32,781 nucleotides of DNA from an uncultured bacterium. GTDB taxonomy: Bacteria; Acidobacteriota; Thermoanaerobaculia; Multivoradales; J023. The translations under genes and the position numbers were made by a program. Position 1 is the stretch's first letter. Every line of letters starts with the position of its first letter. The stretch spans positions 1-32,781 of the forward strand of contig CALFAM010000186.1 in assembly GCA_937948815.1 (NCBI GenBank), written 5' to 3'. Below the pieces are notes generated by a model. That model made no database searches. It was not told the DNA's origin and saw nothing but the letters and a program-made list of their open reading frames with translations. Positions 18,188 to 24,301 of this stretch are shown piece after piece.

Positions 18188-19623
18188 GCGCCTCGAGCAC
18201 CGCGTCCGCCAGCGACCGCGCCGCGCTTCGTGTGGCACCCGGCTTGCGCGGGATTTCCGGCGGCGAGCTGGCGCGCAAGATCGTGCACATGGCTGTCGGC
18301 CTGATCGCGTTCGCGGTCGTCTTTCTCGGCCCGGCGCTCTCGGCCCTCGCTGCGCTGACTGCTGTGCTGATGAACCTCTTCGTTCTGCCGCGCCTCGGGG
18401 GCAAGGCGCTGTGGCGCGAGCGTGAGTCGGCGCGGGGCATGTCCCTGGGCATCGTGCTGTACCCCTTCGCTGTCTTGCTGCTGATTCTCGTCTTCTGGCA
18501 GAAGCTGGAGGTCGCCGCCGCGATCTGGGGAATCCTGGCCTTTGGTGACGGCATGGCCTCTGTGGTGGGCATGGCGTATGGCAGGCGCCGGTTGCCGTGG
18601 AACCCCGAGAAGACCTGGGCGGGTACGCTGGCGTATTGGATCTTCGGCACGCTCGGCGCCTCGGTGCTGCTGTGGTGGACGGCAACGAATCCCCTCGGTC
18701 TTTCGCTCTTGGCGTCCGTGAATTCGGGGGGGCGGGAGATCAGCATCGGCTTTGTGCTGTTGATCTGCGCCTTGACGGCGGCTTTCGCTGCCTTCGTCGA
18801 GTCGCTGGCCATGGCGGTCGACGACAACATCGCAGTCCCCCTGCTCGCGGGGCTGGTGCTCTTTGGCCTGTTGTCCAGTGAGTCCGTCTCGATCGACTGG
18901 TCGGCGATCGGCTCGAACGCGCTGGTTGGCGCGGGGATCAACCTACTGTTCGCGGTGGCTGCGTACCGCGCGCGCAGTGTCGATCGCTCGGGGGGCGTCG
19001 CTGGATTCGCGGTTGGCACGTTGATCTTCGCATCGCTCGGTTGGCGTGGTTACGTCCTGCTGATGACGTTCTTCGTGCTCGGATCGCTGGCCACCAAGCT
19101 CGGCTACCGGCGCAAGGCCGATGCCGGACTCGCCCAGGAAGGCGGCGGCCGGCGCGCGGCGCGTCACGCCCTGGCCAATACCGGCGTGGCGACGCTGGCG
19201 GCGGTCTTCGCTGCGATCACGCCCTTCCGGGAACTCTACCTTTTCGCATTCGCGGGCGCTTTCGCCACGGCGCTGGCAGACACCCTGGGGTCCGAGATCG
19301 GCCAGCTCATGGGACGCCGAACCTTCTTGGTCACCACCTTGCGACCGGTTCCGCGGGGCACGGAAGGTGCCATCTCGCTCGAGGGAACGATCGCCGGCGC
19401 GATCGGTGCCTTGCTGGTGGGCTGCCTCGGCTTCGCTGCCGGCTTCTTCGGCCCGTGGGGCATCGCCGTGGTGGCGACAGCGGCGGTGCTCGGATCGTTG
19501 CTCGAGAGCGTGATCGGCGCCACGCTCGAGAAGCGCGCCATGTTGGACAACGAGTCGGTGAACTTTCTCAACACGCTGATCGGCGCAGTGCTCGCGGTCG
19601 GCATCGCCGTGCTGGTTCGCTAG
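18184..19623 (+). CDS. Fusion of a phytol/dolichol kinase-like domain with a DUF92 (phytyl-phosphate kinase-like) domain
   Basis: 479 residues, mostly membrane segments. GTG at 18184 overlaps the preceding stop (GTGA). The first half (about 20-235) has the CTP-dependent lipid kinase pattern: GELARKIVHMAVGL and AFGDGMASVVGMAYG followed by PWNPEKTWAGTLAYW. The second half (about 240-479) is DUF92/TMEM19: NALVGAGINLLFAVAAY, SGGVAGFAVGTLIF, LADTLGSEIGQLMGRR, then RPVPRGTEGAISLEGTIAG and ESVIGATLEKRAMLDNESVN. In plants and cyanobacteria the separate proteins phytol kinase (VTE5) and DUF92 phytyl-phosphate kinase (VTE6) act in sequence to turn phytol into phytyl diphosphate. By inference this one protein may carry out both phosphorylations on an isoprenoid alcohol, supplying the UbiA enzyme encoded 21 bases downstream. 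Confidence 0.85.
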   Translation: MSASSTASASDRAALRVAPGLRGISGGELARKIVHMAVGLIAFAVVFLGPALSALAALTAVLMNLFVLPRLGGKALWRERESARGMSLGIVLYPFAVLLLILVFWQKLEVAAAIWGILAFGDGMASVVGMAYGRRRLPWNPEKTWAGTLAYWIFGTLGASVLLWWTATNPLGLSLLASVNSGGREISIGFVLLICALTAAFAAFVESLAMAVDDNIAVPLLAGLVLFGLLSSESVSIDWSAIGSNALVGAGINLLFAVAAYRARSVDRSGGVAGFAVGTLIFASLGWRGYVLLMTFFVLGSLATKLGYRRKADAGLAQEGGGRRAARHALANTGVATLAAVFAAITPFRELYLFAFAGAFATALADTLGSEIGQLMGRRTFLVTTLRPVPRGTEGAISLEGTIAGAIGALLVGCLGFAAGFFGPWGIAVVATAAVLGSLLESVIGATLEKRAMLDNESVNFLNTLIGAVLAVGIAVLVR

Positions 19624-19644
19624 CCGGCCCGAGCCTTCCATTCC

Positions 19645-20631
19645 ATGAGCAACTTTCGGCACTACGTCAAGCTGGCGCGTCCCTTCACCATGTTGCCGCC
19701 CCTGATCGGCATCATCTCCGGGGCGATCTGTGCCTTCGGTTCGGTGCACAACCCGGACCCCAGTGGTCGGTTGACCCTGGCGGTGATCGTGACCGTGACC
19801 CTCGGCTCTCTCTGCGCAGCCGTGATGAACGCCGCGTCGAATGCGAGCAACCAGATCTACGACCTCGAGATCGATCGCCTCAACAAGCCCAACCGGCCAC
19901 TGGTCACGGGCGCGCTCTCAGTCCCCCAGGCTTGGCGCTTCACCTGGGTGCTCTATGCCCTGTCGCTGATTCCGACCTGGTTGGTGGTGGTCTATCCGCG
20001 CAGCAGCTTCGGCGAACGGCTGTTTGCGCCCCTCTCCGAGCATTCGACCTTCTTCATCTACCTGGCCGGCGTGATCTTCACCTTCGTGTATTCGGCGCCG
20101 TCGCTGGGGAGAACCAAGGCGCGGGGAGTGCTCGCCAACCTGACGATCGCGATCCCGCGCGGCATGCTGCTGAAGGTGGCAGGGTGGGCCATGGTGGCCC
20201 ACGTCTGGTATGCCGAGCCGTGGTACATCGGCCTGATCTTCGCGCTGTTCGTCGTCGGTGCTTCCTCGACCAAGGACTTCGCCGACATCGAAGGCGACCG
20301 GGCAGGCGGCTGTCGGACCTTGCCGATTCTCTACGGTGTGAAGAAGGCCGCTTGGATGATCAGCCCCTTCTTCGTGTTCCCGTGGTTGCTGATCCCGCTC
20401 GGCACGCAGCTTCAGGATCCGCGTGACCCGTCGGTCGCCATCCTCACCGGCAACGGAACGGTGCTGTCCGCGTTGGGCGTGATGTTGGCGCTGTGGGGGA
20501 GTTACACCGTCTACTTGCTGGTGCGCGATCCCGATTCCCTTGCCAAGGTCGAGAACCATCCATCGTGGACGCACATGTACCTGATGATGATGTTCGCGCA
20601 GGTCGGCTTCGCGGTAGCCTATCTGGTGTAG
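19645..20631 (+). CDS. UbiA-family membrane prenyltransferase
   Basis: 328 residues with about eight or nine membrane segments. It transfers a prenyl group from a prenyl diphosphate to an acceptor. Both metal-binding motifs are intact: NQIYDLEIDRLNKPNRPL (Asn69, Asp73, Asp77) and STKDFADIEGDRAGG (Asp211, Asp214, Asp218). The NKPNRPL sequence is shared with prenylquinone, (bacterio)chlorophyll and digeranylgeranylglyceryl phosphate synthases, and the acceptor cannot be told from sequence. It directly follows the isoprenol kinase fusion, which suggests a prenyl diphosphate made or salvaged by that protein as donor. Confidence 0.9.
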   Translation: MSNFRHYVKLARPFTMLPPLIGIISGAICAFGSVHNPDPSGRLTLAVIVTVTLGSLCAAVMNAASNASNQIYDLEIDRLNKPNRPLVTGALSVPQAWRFTWVLYALSLIPTWLVVVYPRSSFGERLFAPLSEHSTFFIYLAGVIFTFVYSAPSLGRTKARGVLANLTIAIPRGMLLKVAGWAMVAHVWYAEPWYIGLIFALFVVGASSTKDFADIEGDRAGGCRTLPILYGVKKAAWMISPFFVFPWLLIPLGTQLQDPRDPSVAILTGNGTVLSALGVMLALWGSYTVYLLVRDPDSLAKVENHPSWTHMYLMMMFAQVGFAVAYLV

Positions 20632-20642
20632 CGCGGGTCGTT

Positions 20643-20661
20643 CGCCCCGAACATCGGGGCG
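20643..20661. other. Hairpin between the UbiA and YkvA-like genes
   Basis: A perfect 7-bp stem, CGCCCCG (20643-20649) with CGGGGCG (20655-20661), has a five-base AACAT loop. No T run follows, so it is not a standard terminator; it might slow decay or processing of the message. Confidence 0.45.
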
Positions 20662-20696
20662 CGCATCCAACGAAGCAGCCCGACGCGGGAGCCATC

Positions 20697-21248
20697 ATGA
20701 GCGAAGATTTCGAAGCACCGTTCACCGACGAGACTGGCAGCGAAGACACCGGCGACGGCGACACCGCGCTGGACACCCTGCCCTCGAGCGGCCTGCTCTC
20801 GTTCTACGACCGCCTGCGCCGGCGGGTACAAGACTTTCTCGAAGAGCGAGGTGGCAGCCTCGGATCGACCGCCACGGACTATCTGCTGCTCGTGCCGGAC
20901 GTATTCATCTTGCTCGCGCGCCTCTCGCTCGACAAGCAGGTCCCCAAAGAGCAGCGCGCGCTCATTGGCAGCGCCCTCGCGTACTTCGTGATCCCGATCG
21001 ATATCCTGCCCGAGGCCTTCATGGGCCCCGTGGGCTATCTCGACGACCTGGTCCTCTCGGCCATGGTGTTGTCGCGTGCCTTCGGTGACCAGCTCGAGCC
21101 CTATACCGACCGCCACTGGAGCGGGTCCGAGAAGCTTCGCACGGTGCTGGCCGACGTCGCGCATACCGCCGAAAGCCTGGTCGGCAAGGACGTCTACGGC
21201 AAGCTGATGACCCTGCTGCGCAAGAAGGGGCTCGACGTCGAAGCGTAG
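20697..21248 (+). CDS. YkvA family (DUF1232) protein
   Basis: 183 residues. ATG at 20697 has GGGAG five bases upstream. The first 35 residues are acidic and low in complexity. The DUF1232 core lies at about 85-125: LIGSALAYFVIPIDILPEAF, then GPVGYLDDLVLSAMVL, the typical Y-x-P-x-D-x-P...GYxDD arrangement. The family is small, membrane-associated and of unknown function. It is the last gene of the plus-strand run and converges with the flavoprotein gene, 53 bases away. Confidence 0.85.
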   Translation: MSEDFEAPFTDETGSEDTGDGDTALDTLPSSGLLSFYDRLRRRVQDFLEERGGSLGSTATDYLLLVPDVFILLARLSLDKQVPKEQRALIGSALAYFVIPIDILPEAFMGPVGYLDDLVLSAMVLSRAFGDQLEPYTDRHWSGSEKLRTVLADVAHTAESLVGKDVYGKLMTLLRKKGLDVEA

Positions 21249-21301
21249 CCACGGTCTTCCCGGTCCGGTGGCACGCCTTCCTCCGCGGGTTCCGCCCGGC
21301 G

Positions 21302-22594
21302 TCAGGCCATTGCGGCGGGCTCGCTGGTCGGGGCGTCGAATGCCAAGCTCGTCGAACAGACGCCGGTCTCGGGAAGAATCAGCTCGCTTCGGTTGGCGGC
21401 TTCGTCGTCTCCAGCGAGGTGCGCCACGATGGAGCGAACCTGCTCGTACCCTGTGCGAAGAAGGAAGGTGGGTGCGCGCCCGTAGCTCTTCATCCCCGCG
21501 ACAAAGAAGCCTTCTTCCGGATGCTTCAACTCGACAAAGCCGTGGGGCTCGACCGTGCCGCAGCTGTGAAAGTTCGGGTCGATCATCGGCCCGAGACGCC
21601 TCGCTGCCTCGGTCGACACATCCAGCTCGATCCGCAGCTCGCGCAGCATCTCGAGGTCGGGTCGCGAACCCGTGGCCACGATGATCTCGTCGACGACAAT
21701 CTGGGCCTCGCCGTCGATGTCGAGCACTTCGAGGTCCCCTTCTCGCTCGCGAATTGCGCTGATCGAGAGTCCGGCGAGCAACGGTACGGCGCCGCTGTGG
21801 ACCGCCTCGGCAACCCGGGAGCCGAGCTTGCCGCGCTCGACGATTTCGTCGGCCTCACCGCCACCCCAGAGCTTCCTAGGGTCGCGATTGCGGATCGACC
21901 ACGCAACCAGGGTGCCTGGCGTCTGCTCGGCAAGCTCGACAAGGCTGAGGACCGAGCCGATGGCCGAGTGCCCGGATCCTACGACCAAGGTTCGCTTGCC
22001 GGCGTAGCGCGTTCGCTCTCGTCCGAGCACATCGGGAATTCCGTAGCGAATGCGCTCTTGGTGTTCGCGTTCACCGTCAGCGAGCACGCCGCCGGCACCG
22101 AGCGGATTCGGTGTCGTCCAGGTGCCGGACGTGTCGATGACGGCCCTTGCCAGGTAGCGGCGGGGACCGTCGGGCGTCTCGGCGACGATCATGAAGGGTG
22201 CCTTGTCGCGCACGCCGTTTTTCATGCGGTCGTGGCCGTCCTTGGCTACCGAGATCACCTTGTGATTCAAGCGAATGCCCGTCGCGATTCGTTCGATGGC
22301 CGCGAGAGGGTCGCAAACCTGTTCGACCAGCGCTTTGGCGTAGGGCGTGGATGAACCCTGAGGGGCTTGCCAGTCGGTATTGGCTTCGAGGAGGCGTCGG
22401 CTCGCCGGGTCGATGAGATACGACCATGGCGTGAAGAGCTTCACGTGGCCCCAGTCCCGCATGCTCGCAGCGACGTGAGGTCCCGCCTCGAACAGCAAGG
22501 CTTCGAGGCCTCGTTCGACCAGGTTTGCGGTTGCCGCGAGACCGATCGGCCCCGCGCCGATCACGGCGATGGGAAGGTTCTTGGTTTCGGTCAT
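21302..22594 (-). CDS. FAD/NAD(P)-binding oxidoreductase, flavin monooxygenase (ArsO-like) type
   Basis: 430 residues. Two dinucleotide-binding motifs are clear: PIAVIGAGPIGLAATANL at the start (FAD) and TLVVGSGHSAIGSVLSLV near the middle (NAD(P)H). Between them are FTPWSYLIDPASRRLLE and VIDTSGTWTTPNPLGAGG, and towards the end IIVATGSRPDLEML. The overall plan is that of flavin-containing monooxygenases and thioredoxin reductase-like enzymes. It recalls ArsO-like proteins from arsenic-resistance clusters, but no arsenic gene lies nearby, so the substrate is unknown. ATG at 22594 has GGAGG six bases upstream. It is the last gene of a minus-strand run that includes an ECF sigma factor and a small Cys peptide. 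Confidence 0.8.
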   Translation of the reverse strand: MTETKNLPIAVIGAGPIGLAATANLVERGLEALLFEAGPHVAASMRDWGHVKLFTPWSYLIDPASRRLLEANTDWQAPQGSSTPYAKALVEQVCDPLAAIERIATGIRLNHKVISVAKDGHDRMKNGVRDKAPFMIVAETPDGPRRYLARAVIDTSGTWTTPNPLGAGGVLADGEREHQERIRYGIPDVLGRERTRYAGKRTLVVGSGHSAIGSVLSLVELAEQTPGTLVAWSIRNRDPRKLWGGGEADEIVERGKLGSRVAEAVHSGAVPLLAGLSISAIREREGDLEVLDIDGEAQIVVDEIIVATGSRPDLEMLRELRIELDVSTEAARRLGPMIDPNFHSCGTVEPHGFVELKHPEEGFFVAGMKSYGRAPTFLLRTGYEQVRSIVAHLAGDDEAANRSELILPETGVCSTSLAFDAPTSEPAAMA

Positions 22595-22675
22595 GATGAC
22601 CTCCGGTCAGTGGCTTTTGCACCCGTGGCGCGCGTCGGGGGTGGCGGGCGTCCGATGTGGCAAAGCAGGTTGGTC

Positions 22676-22891
22676 TCAGCAGCAACGGGTGGGCTGCTGG
22701 TCGGTGGGGGTTTTGTCACAGCCCGAAGCGTTGCGGGCCGGCGCTTCGGAGATGTTTGGCGTCGCGCCGCGGCAGGCGCCTGCCTGGGTTCCCGGCGCAT
22801 CCTTTTCTGGCTTGGGCAGCGTGCCCGGGACATAGACGTGCGTGGTCGTCAAGACGAAGGCTCGACTCTCTTGTCCTTCTTTCTCGCGCAT
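22676..22891 (-). CDS. Small cysteine-containing peptide of unknown function
   Basis: 71 residues, not recognised. ATG at 22891 has a very good ribosome site (AAAGGAGAAGG, with GGAG seven bases from the start), which is the main reason to believe it is translated. The N-terminal 25 residues include a beta-prone stretch (AFVLTTTHVYVPG). The rest is Pro/Ala/Thr-rich and carries four cysteines: Cys40, Cys58 and a terminal Cys70-Cys71. There is no signal peptide or membrane segment. It lies between the SigZ-like sigma gene and the flavoprotein, on the same strand. A metal- or thiol-binding peptide, or a substrate of the flavoprotein, would fit, but this is inference. Confidence 0.6.
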   Translation of the reverse strand: MREKEGQESRAFVLTTTHVYVPGTLPKPEKDAPGTQAGACRGATPNISEAPARNASGCDKTPTDQQPTRCC

Positions 22892-22906
22892 GGCCCTTCT
22901 CCTTTG

Positions 22907-22962
22907 TTTCGACTCGAGGTCACAGCCTCGAGCTTCACTTGGAAAGACGATGCGAGTCGAAA
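22907..22962 (-). promoter_or_regulatory. Leader with two overlapping hairpins before the Cys peptide
   Basis: A 10-bp inverted repeat pairs 22907-22916 with 22953-22962. A second perfect hairpin pairs 22913-22919 with 22926-22932 around a six-base loop. Both use bases 22913-22916, so the full structures cannot form together. The shared arm abuts the Shine-Dalgarno of the Cys peptide (22896-22905). This is the layout of a switchable leader, though chance pairing in GC-rich DNA is possible. Confidence 0.4.
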
Positions 22963-23051
22963 AAGGACGCACCCTGGCGCGACAAGGACCACGAGCCGGT
23001 ACCACCGAGGAGGGTAGGCGAGGTGGGGATCGCGTGCGAGCGGGCGCGTTG

Positions 23052-23642
23052 CTAGCAAACGCTGTCGTCTGTGCGGCGGCGGCAGGCGATCACGCGGTTG
23101 CGTGCATCGAGACCGAACTCGCAACACGCTTGTAAGGAATCCAGCAGGTGCTTTCGGCCCCGCTGCACGCGGCTCTTCATGCCCGAAAGACTCAAGCCGA
23201 CGTGGCGCGCGGCTTGGGCCTGTGTCAGGCCTTCGATCTCGGTGAGCTGCAGGGCTTCACGGTACGGGCTTTCGAGCCGCTCGATGAACAGGGGAAGGGA
23301 TCGGGCGACGGTCTTGCGAAGATCGTCGTCGAGGTTCAGCGCGGCCGGCTCTTCGATGGTATCGAGATCGATGCCGGGGTCGTGCTCGGTGATCTCGCGC
23401 CGCCTCACCTTCTTCCGATGGGCATCGATGGCGAGATTCCGCACGATCTGGTAGAGCCAGCCGCGCGCATTGGTGGGCGTCGTTCCTGATTCGAGCTGGT
23501 TGTGGGCCCGCAAGAAGGCAGTTTGCAGAATGTCCTCGGCGTCGCTTTCCGAAACCGTGCGACGGCGTGCGAACGCGAGCAGCTCGCCATAGAAAGCATC
23601 CCACAGGTTCTCGATCTTCAGCGCCGCCGATGCCGGGTCCAC
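23052..23642 (-). CDS. ECF sigma factor, SigZ-like
   Basis: 196 residues. Sigma region 2 lies at about 10-80 (SESDAEDILQTAFLRAHNQL, GWLYQIVRNLAIDAHRKK) and region 4 at about 115-172 (ESPYREALQLTEIEGLTQAQ, then GLSLSGMKSRVQRGRKHL). After region 4 a tail carries Cys173-Cys174 in ACCEFGLD, then Cys187 and the last residue Cys196. The CCxFxxD tail is typical of SigZ-type ECF factors. GTG at 23642 is chosen for its AGGAG upstream and because the sigma domain begins there; longer in-frame sequence upstream lies inside the neighbouring gene. No anti-sigma gene is adjacent. The HD gene ends 26 bases upstream on the same strand, so the two are probably co-transcribed. Confidence 0.88.
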   Translation of the reverse strand: MDPASAALKIENLWDAFYGELLAFARRRTVSESDAEDILQTAFLRAHNQLESGTTPTNARGWLYQIVRNLAIDAHRKKVRRREITEHDPGIDLDTIEEPAALNLDDDLRKTVARSLPLFIERLESPYREALQLTEIEGLTQAQAARHVGLSLSGMKSRVQRGRKHLLDSLQACCEFGLDARNRVIACRRRTDDSVC

Positions 23643-23668
23643 CGCTCGTCTCTCCTCTCGTTTCGACG

Positions 23669-24241
23669 TCAGCCGCGGCCGGGAGGCGAAAGCGGCCGGT
23701 TGGCTGTCAGGGAGTGGCCGAGACGGCGCAGGCTTGCGAAGGGAAGCTCGTCGCACCAGGCTTCGAAGCCGTCCCAGAAGTCGTCCAGGCCGCGCGCGCC
23801 CCAGGATTCGTACACGCTCGCCTTGACGCGGACCTGGAGCTTGTCGCACGCGCTGACGAAACGGGCTTCGAGCGTCTCCTTGGCTTGGTACTCGGCGAAT
23901 AGATCGGCGCCACGACTGCCGAGGGGGGCGAGGAGATCCTTGCCGACGGCGGCCTCCGCCCGAGCCTTGGCGCCCTCGGGGAAGGCGTGGGCAACGGTGC
24001 GCGGCAGGTCACCGGTGCGGACTTCGACCAGGTCGTGCACCAGGGCCAGGGCGACCGCGCGCCCGGCATCGATATCCGGCTCCGCGTCCGCCAGCGACCA
24101 GACCATGAAGGCCAGGTGGAAGCTGTGCTCGCTGACGCTCTCCGGCTCAGCGATCCCGCGCAGGGCATAGCCTGAGCGCGGTACCCGATCCAATGTCTGA
24201 AGCTCCAAGAAGAGATCGAGCAGAGGGTGGGAGTCGGCCAT
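23669..24241 (-). CDS. HD-domain phosphohydrolase, YfbR/HDDC2-like
   Basis: 190 residues. Members of this family remove phosphate from 5'-deoxynucleoside monophosphates. The metal ligands are present: His39 (SVSEHSFHLAF), His69-Asp70 (ALVHDLVEVRTGDLP) and Asp133 (ACDKLQVRV), at the spacings found in YfbR. The starting segment LELQTLDRVPRSGYALRGI also fits. ATG at 24241 is preferred; GTG at 24280 would add 13 residues. It lies 60 bases downstream of the PD40 kinase gene and just before the sigma factor on the same strand. Confidence 0.88.
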   Translation of the reverse strand: MADSHPLLDLFLELQTLDRVPRSGYALRGIAEPESVSEHSFHLAFMVWSLADAEPDIDAGRAVALALVHDLVEVRTGDLPRTVAHAFPEGAKARAEAAVGKDLLAPLGSRGADLFAEYQAKETLEARFVSACDKLQVRVKASVYESWGARGLDDFWDGFEAWCDELPFASLRRLGHSLTANRPLSPPGRG

Positions 24242-24301
24242 GGCCGCGAGCCTATCGCTTCCGGGCCATACACTGGTCACGTCGCGGACGAGGCGATGGC
24301 T

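Noticed and set aside
22657..23055. A 132-codon plus-strand frame over the Cys peptide and its leader.
   Set aside because: It lacks a proper ribosome site, and the minus-strand peptide has a strong one. Composition is Arg/Ser/Cys-rich as expected of a shadow frame.
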